Below, one piece after another: positions 26,284 to 34,238 of a DNA stretch of 64,000 nt. Position 1 is the first letter of the stretch, and each line of letters opens with the position of its first letter. The position numbers were made by a program, and so were the translations under genes. Location: positions 620,001-684,000 of the forward strand of contig CAWBXX010000001.1 in NCBI GenBank assembly GCA_963792885.1, read 5' to 3'. Under the pieces are notes generated by a model. That model was given only the letters and a program-made list of their open reading frames with translations. It did not search any database and had not been told where the DNA came from. The stretch comes from DASWJZ01 sp963792885. GTDB lineage: Bacteria; Pseudomonadota; Alphaproteobacteria; Rhizobiales; Afifellaceae.

Positions 26284-28293
26284 GTGGCTGCTGTGGTTTC
26301 CGAAATTCACCGAGCCGACCAGTCGCAACCCAGCGCCATTATCTTCGAGAGCTATGGCTGGGGAGATGCTTCGGAGATCGCCAAGAAGATCAGGTCATCG
26401 CTAGAGGCGGCAGGCTTTCAAGTCTGGCTCGACCGCGACCAGATAAAGCCTGGTGAGCAGGATTTCTGGTCGCCGCTCCAGACGGCTCTCGAGAGCTGCC
26501 AACTCGTGGTGGCGCTGCTCAGCCCGTATTCGGTTCGGCTGACTAGCGACATGGCGAATGCGGAAGGAATCAGCGTTTGCCATAACGAGTTGATCCTCGC
26601 GGTCCGCATGAAGAAAGCGGTGATTTCCGTCACTGTGATCGAGTGCGAGCCGCCTCTTGCGATCAACCATTATGAGCCGATCGATCTGACCAACTGGCAG
26701 AGCTCGCCAACTGCCTACCAGGAGGGGATCGAGCAAATCCTGCACTGGATCCGGGAGGGCCTTGCCGACCGCCGCCGTTATCGGATCTTCGTCGACAACC
26801 TATCGCAGGATCGGCTGTCGTTCCCGGAGGAGCAAACTGCGGCGCTTGGCTTCGTCGGCCGCGACTGGGTGATGACGCGTCTCGACAGTTGGCTTGCAAG
26901 TGACAGCCGTTGTCTCCTCGTGGAGGCTGAACCGGGAAGCGGCAAGACGGCGTTGGTAGCTGAGCTTTTGCGGCGCAATCCCGGCGACCGCATCCTTGCC
27001 TATCACTTCTGCAATTCGCAGCGGGAGGAGACGGTCGATCCACGGCGGTTCATCCGCTCCCTCGCCGCAATGCTGTGCGGAACGGTGCCCGCCTATCGAG
27101 CACGCTTACGGAGCAGCGAAGACCTTGTGAGGGCGCTGAAGAGCGACGGCCAGCCGAGCACCATGCTGTGGCAGGGCATATTGGAGCCGCTGAGCGCGAC
27201 GATGATGGACGGGCCACGCTACATCGTGGTCGACGCGCTCGACGAGGCCGTTGAGACTGCCGCCGGCGGAACGTCCATACCGCGGCTGTTGTCTGAGGCG
27301 ATCCCCATTTTCCCCCAGTGGCTCAATCTCGTGGTGACGTCTCGCCCGCATGATCGTGTGTTGCCGCTCTTCCAGTCCGCCGAACAATGCCTGCTCGGCG
27401 AATCGGTTGGTAAGCAGCAGGAGGACCTGCGCAACTATCTCAGCAATCGTCTCTCCGCACCAAAGCTGAAGGCAACTCTTGCCGGTAGTGCGGCGACGCG
27501 TGACCGGGCTCTCGACACATTGGCTGAACGCAGCGCCGGCAACTTTCGCTATGCCGAAATGGTGCTCGACGAGCTATCGGCCGGCACCCTTGCCGCGGAT
27601 GAGATCGACCGTCTGCCGAAATCGCTTGCCGGCCTCTATCACAACCGTGCCGAAGCGCGATTTCCCGACGCACAGGGCTACGGCGATGCGCGGCTCCTTC
27701 TCAGCATCTTGCTTGCGGCACGAGAGCCGCTGACCCGATCTCAGTTGGCTTCGATCAGCGGCCTCGACTCGGAGGGCGTGCTGCTCCCGCTCCTCCGCAA
27801 ACTCAGCTGTTTCGTCGTCTGGGAACCCGGCCTCGGCGAGGGGGGCGTCTATAAGATCGCCCACAAGTCGATCGGCGACTGGCTCATCGCGCCGCCGCGC
27901 GGCTTTGACCGCTTCAAAGTAGATCTCGCGTCAGACCGCGAGCGGATATTGGCGCATTGCCGTAGCTGGGAGGTTCATCGCGACCCCTATTCGTTGCGGC
28001 ATCTCATTGCGCATCTCCTGGAGGGCGGCTTCCGGGACGAAGCGCTCGCGCTGGTTCGCGATGGATTCTTCGACAAGCGCTCCAGCTACGGCAATTCGGG
28101 TAGCGATCTCGACGATACCCGAGGATTGACGCTGGCGCTGATCGAGGAGGGCAACGACGGCGCCATTATCGAATTGGCGAAGACCGAGAATGTCCGCCAG
28201 AGAGACGGGGTTACCGCCGGTCTGCTCGCAGCGAAGCCCTCTGCCGACAGCTTCGTCGGCCGTGTCGTTGCGGAGCTGTTGAGGGTGCGTTGA
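26284..28293 (+). CDS. TIR-NACHT (NLR-like) protein, candidate antiphage effector/sensor
   Basis: A 669-residue protein. Residues 17-115 form a TIR domain: S-Y-G-W-G-D, A-G-F-Q-V-W-L-D, I-K-P-G-E, V-V-A-L-L-S-P-Y-S, and C-H-N-E-L, where E102 is the likely NADase glutamate. Residues 188-360 form a STAND/NACHT ATPase: Walker A E-P-G-S-G-K-T (216-222), H-F-C-N-S (241-245), R-R-F-I-R-S-L, Walker B Y-I-V-V-D-A-L-D-E (313-321), and T-S-R-P-H-D. A helical region follows. Bacterial TIR-STAND proteins commonly act in antiphage immunity by NAD depletion; that role is inferred here. The GTG start at 26284 is uncertain: an ATG with a good ribosome site at 26265 is one base out of frame. The stop overlaps the next start. 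Confidence 0.85.
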   Translation: MAAVVSEIHRADQSQPSAIIFESYGWGDASEIAKKIRSSLEAAGFQVWLDRDQIKPGEQDFWSPLQTALESCQLVVALLSPYSVRLTSDMANAEGISVCHNELILAVRMKKAVISVTVIECEPPLAINHYEPIDLTNWQSSPTAYQEGIEQILHWIREGLADRRRYRIFVDNLSQDRLSFPEEQTAALGFVGRDWVMTRLDSWLASDSRCLLVEAEPGSGKTALVAELLRRNPGDRILAYHFCNSQREETVDPRRFIRSLAAMLCGTVPAYRARLRSSEDLVRALKSDGQPSTMLWQGILEPLSATMMDGPRYIVVDALDEAVETAAGGTSIPRLLSEAIPIFPQWLNLVVTSRPHDRVLPLFQSAEQCLLGESVGKQQEDLRNYLSNRLSAPKLKATLAGSAATRDRALDTLAERSAGNFRYAEMVLDELSAGTLAADEIDRLPKSLAGLYHNRAEARFPDAQGYGDARLLLSILLAAREPLTRSQLASISGLDSEGVLLPLLRKLSCFVVWEPGLGEGGVYKIAHKSIGDWLIAPPRGFDRFKVDLASDRERILAHCRSWEVHRDPYSLRHLIAHLLEGGFRDEALALVRDGFFDKRSSYGNSGSDLDDTRGLTLALIEEGNDGAIIELAKTENVRQRDGVTAGLLAAKPSADSFVGRVVAELLRVR

Positions 28294-28298
28294 AGGCG

Positions 28299-29738
28299 AT
28301 GCCGCACAAGCCCTCCGCAGCGGTTCTCAATGCGCGCTATGTCGCGATCCGTGCGGCTGAAGCCAAAGGCCTCGCCGATCAGCTGCTGGCAGCGGCGCGC
28401 GACCGGACGCCCGGCGTCAGGCGCCTGCTCATGCCGATGCTCTACCGCTTCTGGTACCGCGAGCGCGAAGCGGGTTGGAAGATGCTGGTGACGATCGGCG
28501 AGGACATTATCCGCTTTCCCGGCGTGCCCGACGCTTTCGCAACTGAAACGTTTGCAGAGTTCTCGCTGGCGGTTCTGAACGGCTGCCGCGGCGATCGTCA
28601 GGAACTAGATCGTTTGGCCTCGATCTGGCGCGTCCAGATGGAAAGAGTCCTTTCGACACCGCTCGCCAGGATACTGGGGCGCGGCCGTACGCTCAGACTG
28701 CTGGCGCGGCCTGTTGCCGGGGTATTGCGACGGCAGCCGGTCTACCAGCCGCTCAACTTCCAGGAACTGAGTGTGACCTTTGCGCGCCCGGACAGCTTTC
28801 GACGGGCATGGCACGCCGGGCTTGCCTGCCTCGAACATCCCGATCGAGGCGTAGGCGCGATCGCGGAGATATTGAGCCAGAAGGATTTGTCCTTCGACGT
28901 CTACCTGATGCTGCTTGGCGAGCGCGCACTGACCTACCACGGCGTCAAGGTTGACCCGTCGGCGACGTTCGCCCTGCTGGAACGGCTCTTTCGCGATGGC
29001 TGCCCCTGGTTCCAGCAATCCGTGATCTACATTCTCTTCCACATGCTGCACCGCGCGCCGGCCGTCGACGACAAGGACCTCGATCGCTACGCCGCAATCG
29101 CCGAAGATTTCTTCATTTCAAATGGCTGGCGAATGCGAACGTCGGTCGCGGAATATAACTTTGCCAGTCACCTCAGATGGCCGGAAATAGTCCTCGAGCA
29201 GCACCGTCCGGGGGCCGCACCGCGCGTGCTGCCGCGCCTCATGGAGCGGGCCGTTGCCGCCGGCAACGCTGACGAGATCGAGGGACTGTTCACTGCAATC
29301 AACTCAATCGCGTTCGCCCATGGTCACGCCCCGCTCGCCTTGAAGCTGTTGGATCAGAGCGCCGAGATCGGCGGCGCGAAGGTCGAAGAGCGCGTTCTGA
29401 AGAGCCTGTCCACGGTGCGGCTGCAGGACCAGACACTCGTGGACGCGTTCCTTGAGGAGCATCGGAACCTGGCAAGGCTTCGCTCCCAGGTCGGAGGTGT
29501 GGAGCCGGCTGTCCGCGAAGAAGACATGCCGACGCTGCTCGACGGGCTCACCGCAGAGTTGATCGTGACCTCCGACTATTTCCGGCAGCGCGTGTGCGAC
29601 GCTTTCCGCCGTGCTGCCGGCGCGCGAACCGTTGCGGAGTTCCTGGTGCAAATATTGGATTGGATACGCGACGAATTCAGCCACTTGACCCCGCACGAGG
29701 TTGAGCCGGGTTCGGAGCATGAAATCCGTTCGCGCTGA
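28299..29738 (+). CDS. Unknown helical protein coupled to the TIR-NACHT gene
   Basis: No family recognised. A 479-residue, mostly helical protein with repeated leucine/alanine helix pairs that resemble a solenoid (for example L-L-M-P-M-L-Y-R-F-W-Y-R, A-F-A-T-E-T-F-A-E-F-S-L-A-V-L, T-F-A-L-L-E-R-L-F). There is no signal peptide, clear membrane segment or catalytic motif. A TTG at 28290 would overlap the previous stop; the ATG at 28299 was taken. Such tight coupling points to a partner of the TIR-NACHT protein, perhaps its detached sensor arm. The alternative is one long NLR chain split here, but joining them needs a -1 change, opposite to the +1 changes seen elsewhere in the window. Confidence 0.6.
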   Translation: MPHKPSAAVLNARYVAIRAAEAKGLADQLLAAARDRTPGVRRLLMPMLYRFWYREREAGWKMLVTIGEDIIRFPGVPDAFATETFAEFSLAVLNGCRGDRQELDRLASIWRVQMERVLSTPLARILGRGRTLRLLARPVAGVLRRQPVYQPLNFQELSVTFARPDSFRRAWHAGLACLEHPDRGVGAIAEILSQKDLSFDVYLMLLGERALTYHGVKVDPSATFALLERLFRDGCPWFQQSVIYILFHMLHRAPAVDDKDLDRYAAIAEDFFISNGWRMRTSVAEYNFASHLRWPEIVLEQHRPGAAPRVLPRLMERAVAAGNADEIEGLFTAINSIAFAHGHAPLALKLLDQSAEIGGAKVEERVLKSLSTVRLQDQTLVDAFLEEHRNLARLRSQVGGVEPAVREEDMPTLLDGLTAELIVTSDYFRQRVCDAFRRAAGARTVAEFLVQILDWIRDEFSHLTPHEVEPGSEHEIRSR

Positions 29739-29795
29739 TCTTCGCGGCGACCCTGTCGCCGGCGTTCCGGCCGCGCGCGACAGGCCGACGCCTGG

Positions 29796-30710
29796 CTAGG
29801 CGAAGAGCGCCTTGGCGGCGGCGTCGCCGTGGCTGATACCGACGAGCCAGCGCGCCACGCGCCGCGCCGGCACGCTCAGCTCTTCCGCATCGGCATAGAG
29901 AAGATAATAGGCGCAGCCGCTTTCGTCTGCCGTTCCAAAGGGCGCGGCGAGATCGCCATCGGCGAGCCAGCCGTCGACTAGGGGTCGACGCCCGATCGCC
30001 ACGCCCAGCCCCTCCGCCGCCGCGCGCAGAATCTGTTCCGAGCCTTCGAGCGCCAGCGCGCCGTCGAGCGACGGCGGCTCAAGCCCGTGCGCTTGCGCCC
30101 ACTCGCGCCATTCCTCGCGATACGAGGCGTCGACGATCAAACGAACCGTGCCGAGCGCCGTCTGCGGATCGACGCCCTCTGAGAGCAGCCCGGGGCGGCA
30201 GACCGGAAACGCCTGCTCATCGAACATATGGTGGGCGGCGTAACCAGGCCAGTGGCCCTTGCCATAGCGGATCGCCAAATCGATCTGCTCGCGCCCCAGG
30301 TCGACGACCCGCCCGGTCGGCACCATCTGCACGTTCACCTCCGGCAGCGCCGCCTCCAGCTGTGCCAACCGTGGAATCAACCAAAGCGTGGCGAGCGACG
30401 TCGTCAGTGTGAGCGAGACGCGGCAGCAGGGACCGGAGAGCGCTTCCGTCGCGCGGCGGATGCGGGAGAAGGCAGGGTCGATCTCTTCGAAATAAGTCTG
30501 GCCGATGAGCGTCAGCCGCACGGCATTGCCGGCCCGCTCGAAGAGCCGCACGCCGAGATAGTCCTCAAGCTTGCGGATCTGGTGGCTGACGGCGGACTCG
30601 GACAGGCCGAGCGCCGACGCCGCCTCACGGAAGCGGCCGAAGCGCGCCGCGGCGTGGAAGCTTCTCAGCGCGTGGAGCGGGGGAAGCTGGGAAAGCCGCT
30701 CTTCCGACAT
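29796..30710 (-). CDS. LysR-family transcriptional regulator (GcvA-like)
   Basis: A 304-residue regulator. The N-terminal winged helix-turn-helix starts L-P-P-L-H-A-L-R-S-F-H-A-A-A-R and includes S-E-S-A-V-S-H-Q-I-R-K-L-E, the classic LysR recognition helix of the GcvA group. The effector-binding domain follows (D-L-A-I-R-Y-G). ATG 30710 has a GGAG ribosome site; an in-frame codon at 30761 would add 17 residues unlike the family. It is divergent from the DUF1127 gene, so that gene and itself are the first candidate targets. The inducer is unknown. Confidence 0.88.
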   Translation of the reverse strand: MSEERLSQLPPLHALRSFHAAARFGRFREAASALGLSESAVSHQIRKLEDYLGVRLFERAGNAVRLTLIGQTYFEEIDPAFSRIRRATEALSGPCCRVSLTLTTSLATLWLIPRLAQLEAALPEVNVQMVPTGRVVDLGREQIDLAIRYGKGHWPGYAAHHMFDEQAFPVCRPGLLSEGVDPQTALGTVRLIVDASYREEWREWAQAHGLEPPSLDGALALEGSEQILRAAAEGLGVAIGRRPLVDGWLADGDLAAPFGTADESGCAYYLLYADAEELSVPARRVARWLVGISHGDAAAKALFA

Positions 30711-30859
30711 CGGTGGCTCCTGGACGTCTCCAGTATGAACGCCACTCATGCTCTCTTGCACGCTGTGCGTTCGTCAGTTCCAGCAAGATAGGCATTGATA
30801 GCGCACATGGAAGGCCGACGGAAGCCGGTCTTGATGAACAGAATTCATGGAGATCAGCT

Positions 30860-31135
30860 ATGACCATTTTCTCGCAAATCCGTGCCGCCCGGCGCCGGAG
30901 GCTGGCGATCCAAGACCTGAAGGCGCTGTCGGCCGAGACGCTTTTCGACATCGGGATCGAGCCGGACCGCATCGGCGCCGTCGTCTCTGAGGTTATGGAG
31001 AAGCAGGCGAACCGGGCTCGGTCCCGGCGCCCTGACGCCTCGCCCTTCGGAAACGCGAATCTCGGCGGCGGCGACTGGCCGTATCCGTGGCGTCGCGCCG
31101 GCGGGAGCCAACCGCTCTCAGCCCCGCCGCGGTGA
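30860..31135 (+). CDS. DUF1127 small protein
   Basis: A 91-residue basic protein with the DUF1127 core near the start: R-R-R-L-A-I-Q-D-L-K-A-L-S-A-E-T-L-F-D-I-G-I. Proteins with this domain in alphaproteobacteria are linked to RNA turnover, phosphate response or stress, but this one has no assigned role. A GGAG ribosome site precedes ATG 30860. The C-terminal 35 residues are a low-complexity glycine, proline and arginine tail. It is divergent from the LysR gene with about 150 bp between starts. Confidence 0.8.
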   Translation: MTIFSQIRAARRRRLAIQDLKALSAETLFDIGIEPDRIGAVVSEVMEKQANRARSRRPDASPFGNANLGGGDWPYPWRRAGGSQPLSAPPR

Positions 31136-31172
31136 GAAGCGTCGGCATGATCGAAAAGCGCATCGCTCGAAG

Positions 31173-31195
31173 CCAGGTCAGCGCTGCTGACCTGG
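31173..31195 (+). terminator. Perfect hairpin after the DUF1127 gene
   Basis: CCAGGTCAGC and GCTGACCTGG form a 10-bp perfect stem with a 3-base loop, 38 bp after the DUF1127 stop. No T-run follows (CGCGCTCATTTGG), so it may be a factor-aided terminator or a 3'-end stabiliser rather than a classic intrinsic terminator. Confidence 0.4.
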
Positions 31196-31288
31196 CGCGC
31201 TCATTTGGCTGAATTGCCAATCAGCCATGCTCACGGTTCGGGGGCGGTTGCGTGTATGCTCCCCGTGTCCAAACGAACGACGCGAGCG

Positions 31289-32101
31289 ATGTCCGCGACC
31301 GACAATGTGTTCGGGGGCTCCATCCCCGAGTTCTACGATACCTACCTCGTGCCCCTGATCTTCCAGCCCTATGCGGCAGATCTGGCGCAACGCACCGCGA
31401 CGGTCTTGCCGGCCTCGGTGCTTGAGACCGCGGCGGGAAGCGGCGTGGTTACCCGCATGCTCGCGCCAAAGCTTGCGGGTCAGGCCCGCTATGTCGTTTC
31501 CGATTTGAACCAGCCGATGCTCGATCACGCCGCCGCCAAACAGGGTGCCGACGAGCGCATCGAATGGCGGCAGGCGGACGCACTCGACTTGCCATTCGAC
31601 GACGCTTCATTCGACGCCGTCTGTTGCCAGTTCGGCGTCATGTTCTTTCCCGACCGCATCGCCGGATATCGAGAAGCAAGACGCGTGCTGAGGCCAGGCG
31701 GGCGTTTCCTCTTCAACGTATGGGACCGGATTGAAGAGAATGCATTCGCCGACATCGTTACCGACGCCGTCGGCGAGATATTCCCCGACGACCCTCCGCG
31801 ATTCCTCGCGCGCACGCCGCACGGCTACCACGACACCGTGCTGATCAAGGACGAACTCTCCTCGGCGGGCTTTTCAGAGATCGAGATCATGACCATCGAA
31901 GAAGTCAGCCGAGCGCCCTCTCCCCTCCATGCCGCGATCGCATATTGCCAGGGCACGCCGCTCCGCAACGAGATCGTGACGCGCGATGCCGGGGGACTTG
32001 AGCGCGCCACCGAGCGCGCAGCCGCCGCCATTGAAGCGCGCCATGGCGGCGGAGCGGTGGCCGGCAAGATTCAGGGGCACGTCGTCGTCGCCGCCGTTTG
32101 A
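31289..32101 (+). CDS. Class I SAM-dependent methyltransferase
   Basis: A 270-residue methyltransferase of the Methyltransf_11 type. Motif I is L-E-T-A-A-G-S-G-V-V-T-R, motif II has S-D-L-N-Q-P-M-L, and the A-D-A-L-D-L-P-F-D-D and R-V-L-R-P-G-G-R-F elements follow. These are shared by UbiE-like and many small-molecule methyltransferases. The substrate cannot be assigned. It is a single gene, convergent with ligA, whose stop is 11 bp away. ATG 31289 was chosen because the family N-terminus begins with the F-Y-D-T-Y-L segment just after it. Confidence 0.85.
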   Translation: MSATDNVFGGSIPEFYDTYLVPLIFQPYAADLAQRTATVLPASVLETAAGSGVVTRMLAPKLAGQARYVVSDLNQPMLDHAAAKQGADERIEWRQADALDLPFDDASFDAVCCQFGVMFFPDRIAGYREARRVLRPGGRFLFNVWDRIEENAFADIVTDAVGEIFPDDPPRFLARTPHGYHDTVLIKDELSSAGFSEIEIMTIEEVSRAPSPLHAAIAYCQGTPLRNEIVTRDAGGLERATERAAAAIEARHGGGAVAGKIQGHVVVAAV

Positions 32102-32111
32102 CGCTGTCGGT

Positions 32112-34238
32112 TCAGCCCCCGACCCGCTCGAACCAGGCGTCCTCGTCGATCACCTCGATGCCGAGCTCGGCGGCCTTCTTGAGCTTCGAGCCGGCACCGG
32201 GGCCTGCGACAACAAGGTCGGTCTTGGCGGAGACGGAGCCGGCTGTGCGCGCGCCGAGGCGCTCGGCCATGGCCTTCGCCTCCTCGCGCGTCATCCGCTG
32301 AAGTGAGCCGGTGAAAACCACGGTCTTGCCGGCGACTGGCGAGTCGCTTGCGACCGCCTTCATCGGCAGTGGGGTCACTTCCTTCAGCAGGCGGTCGAGC
32401 TCCTGCTGGTTATGGGCTTCGTGGAAGAACTGCACAATCGCCTCCGCCACCACCGGGCCGATCCCCTCGATGCCGTCGATCTCGGCGAGCGCCGCCTCGT
32501 CGCCGTGCGCGGCGGCGGTGGCCGTCTTCCGCAACGCATCGAATGTGCCAAAATGACGCGCGAGCAGCCGCGCGTTGGTCTCGCCGATGTGGCGGATGCC
32601 AAGCGCGTGGATGAAGCGGTTCAGATCGACCTCGCGCCGCGCCTCGATCGCGCGCATGAGATTGTTGATCGAGGTTTCCTTGTAACCCTCGCGCCCTTCC
32701 AGCATCTCCGGCTTGAGCTTGAAAATGTCGGAGGGGTGCTTGATCAGGCCGTCGCGGTAGAAGGCCTCGATCTGCTTCGCGCCGAGCCCGTCGATGTCGA
32801 ACGTGTCGCGACTGACGAAGTGGATCAGGCGCTCGACCGCCTGCGCTGGACAGATCAGCGTGCCGGTGCAGCGGCGGACAGAATCCTCGCGGCCGGTGTT
32901 GGAGTTGACCTCGCGCACCGCATCACTGTCGCAGATCGGGCATTTGGTCGGGAACACGTAGGGCTTCGCGCCCTTCGGCCGCTTGTCGATCATGATGTCG
33001 ACGATCTGCGGGATGACGTCGCCGGCGCGCTGGATAATCACCGTGTCGCCGATCCTGATGTCCCTGCCCTCGCGGATCGGCTCGCCGTCATTGCCGATCC
33101 CCTTGATGTAATCCTCGTTATGAAGCGAGGCGTTCTGCACCACGACGCCGCCGACGGTGACGGGGCGAAGCTTGGCGACAGGCGTCAGCGCACCCGTGCG
33201 GCCGACCTGGATCTCGATCCCTTCGAGCACCGTCGTCGCGCGCTCGGCGGCAAATTTGTGCGCGATCGCCCAGCGTGGCTCGCGCGACACGAAGCCGAGG
33301 CGGTTCTGTAGGCCAAGATCATCGACCTTGTAGACGACGCCGTCGATGTCGTAACCGAGCGAGGCGCGCACTGCCTCCATGTCGCGATGGAACGCGAGCG
33401 CTTCTTCCGCGCTCTCGATGCGCTTGATCCTGGGATTGACGGGAAAGCGCCACTTCTTGAGCGTCGCGGTCATGCCGAACTGCGTGTCGGCCGGCATTTC
33501 GCTCATCTCGCCCCAGCCCCAGGCGAAGAAATGAAGCGGACGCTCCGCCGTGATCTTCGGGTCGAGCTGGCGGAGCGCGCCCGCTGCCGTATTCCGCGGA
33601 TTGACGAAGGTGCGCCCTCCCCGCTCCGCCTCGCGCTTGTTCAGCTCCGCAAAGTCCGCGTGCGTCATGTAGACCTCGCCGCGAATCTCCGCGACGGCCG
33701 GCGCACCCTTCGGCAGGCTCTTCGGAATCTCACGAATCGTGCGGAGATTGGCGGTGACGTCCTCGCCCTCGGTGCCGTCGCCGCGTGTCGCGCCGAGCGC
33801 GAACTCGCCGTCTTCGTAGCGGAGCGAGGCGGAGAGGCCGTCGATCTTCGGCTCCGCGACATAGGCGAGCGGCTTTTCCTCCGGCCACTTCAGGAACCGG
33901 CGCACGCGCGCCATGAAGTCGACCACATCCTCTTCGGAGAAGGCGTTGCCGAGCGAGAGCATCGGGATCGAATGACGAACTTTCTTGAAGCGACCGCTCG
34001 GCTTGGCGCCAACGCGCTTCGACGGCGAGTCCGCGCGCACGAGATCAGGGAAGCGCGCTTCGATCGCGAGGTTTCGCTGCCTGAGCGCGTCGTAGTCCGC
34101 GTCGGAGACGGTCGGCTGGTCTTCCTGGTAGTAGCGCTTGTCGTGCTCGGCGATCTCGCTGGCCAAGCGTTCGAGCTCCGCCGCCGCCTCCGCAGGCGTC
34201 AGCTTCTCGACCGGCTTTGGGGGCGCAGGCTTTTTCAC
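32112..34238 (-). CDS. ligA: NAD-dependent DNA ligase LigA
   Basis: Seals nicks in replication and repair. The 708-residue protein has the Ia domain (Y-Y-Q-E-D-Q-P-T-V-S-D-A-D-Y-D), the adenylation motif E-P-K-I-D-G with K131 as the AMP-linked lysine, an OB fold, a four-cysteine zinc site (C-P-I-C ... C-T-G ... C-P), helix-hairpin-helix repeats (I-D-G-I-E-G-I-G-P-V-V) and a C-terminal BRCT domain (V-V-F-T-G-S-L). All parts are in order and in one frame. The ATG overlaps the recN stop by four bases. Confidence 0.96.
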   Translation of the reverse strand: MKKPAPPKPVEKLTPAEAAAELERLASEIAEHDKRYYQEDQPTVSDADYDALRQRNLAIEARFPDLVRADSPSKRVGAKPSGRFKKVRHSIPMLSLGNAFSEEDVVDFMARVRRFLKWPEEKPLAYVAEPKIDGLSASLRYEDGEFALGATRGDGTEGEDVTANLRTIREIPKSLPKGAPAVAEIRGEVYMTHADFAELNKREAERGGRTFVNPRNTAAGALRQLDPKITAERPLHFFAWGWGEMSEMPADTQFGMTATLKKWRFPVNPRIKRIESAEEALAFHRDMEAVRASLGYDIDGVVYKVDDLGLQNRLGFVSREPRWAIAHKFAAERATTVLEGIEIQVGRTGALTPVAKLRPVTVGGVVVQNASLHNEDYIKGIGNDGEPIREGRDIRIGDTVIIQRAGDVIPQIVDIMIDKRPKGAKPYVFPTKCPICDSDAVREVNSNTGREDSVRRCTGTLICPAQAVERLIHFVSRDTFDIDGLGAKQIEAFYRDGLIKHPSDIFKLKPEMLEGREGYKETSINNLMRAIEARREVDLNRFIHALGIRHIGETNARLLARHFGTFDALRKTATAAAHGDEAALAEIDGIEGIGPVVAEAIVQFFHEAHNQQELDRLLKEVTPLPMKAVASDSPVAGKTVVFTGSLQRMTREEAKAMAERLGARTAGSVSAKTDLVVAGPGAGSKLKKAAELGIEVIDEDAWFERVGG

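Noticed and set aside
25402..29795. Prophage or integrative element carrying the TIR-NACHT unit
   Set aside because: No integrase, tRNA target, direct repeats or phage genes visible; only called an accessory patch.
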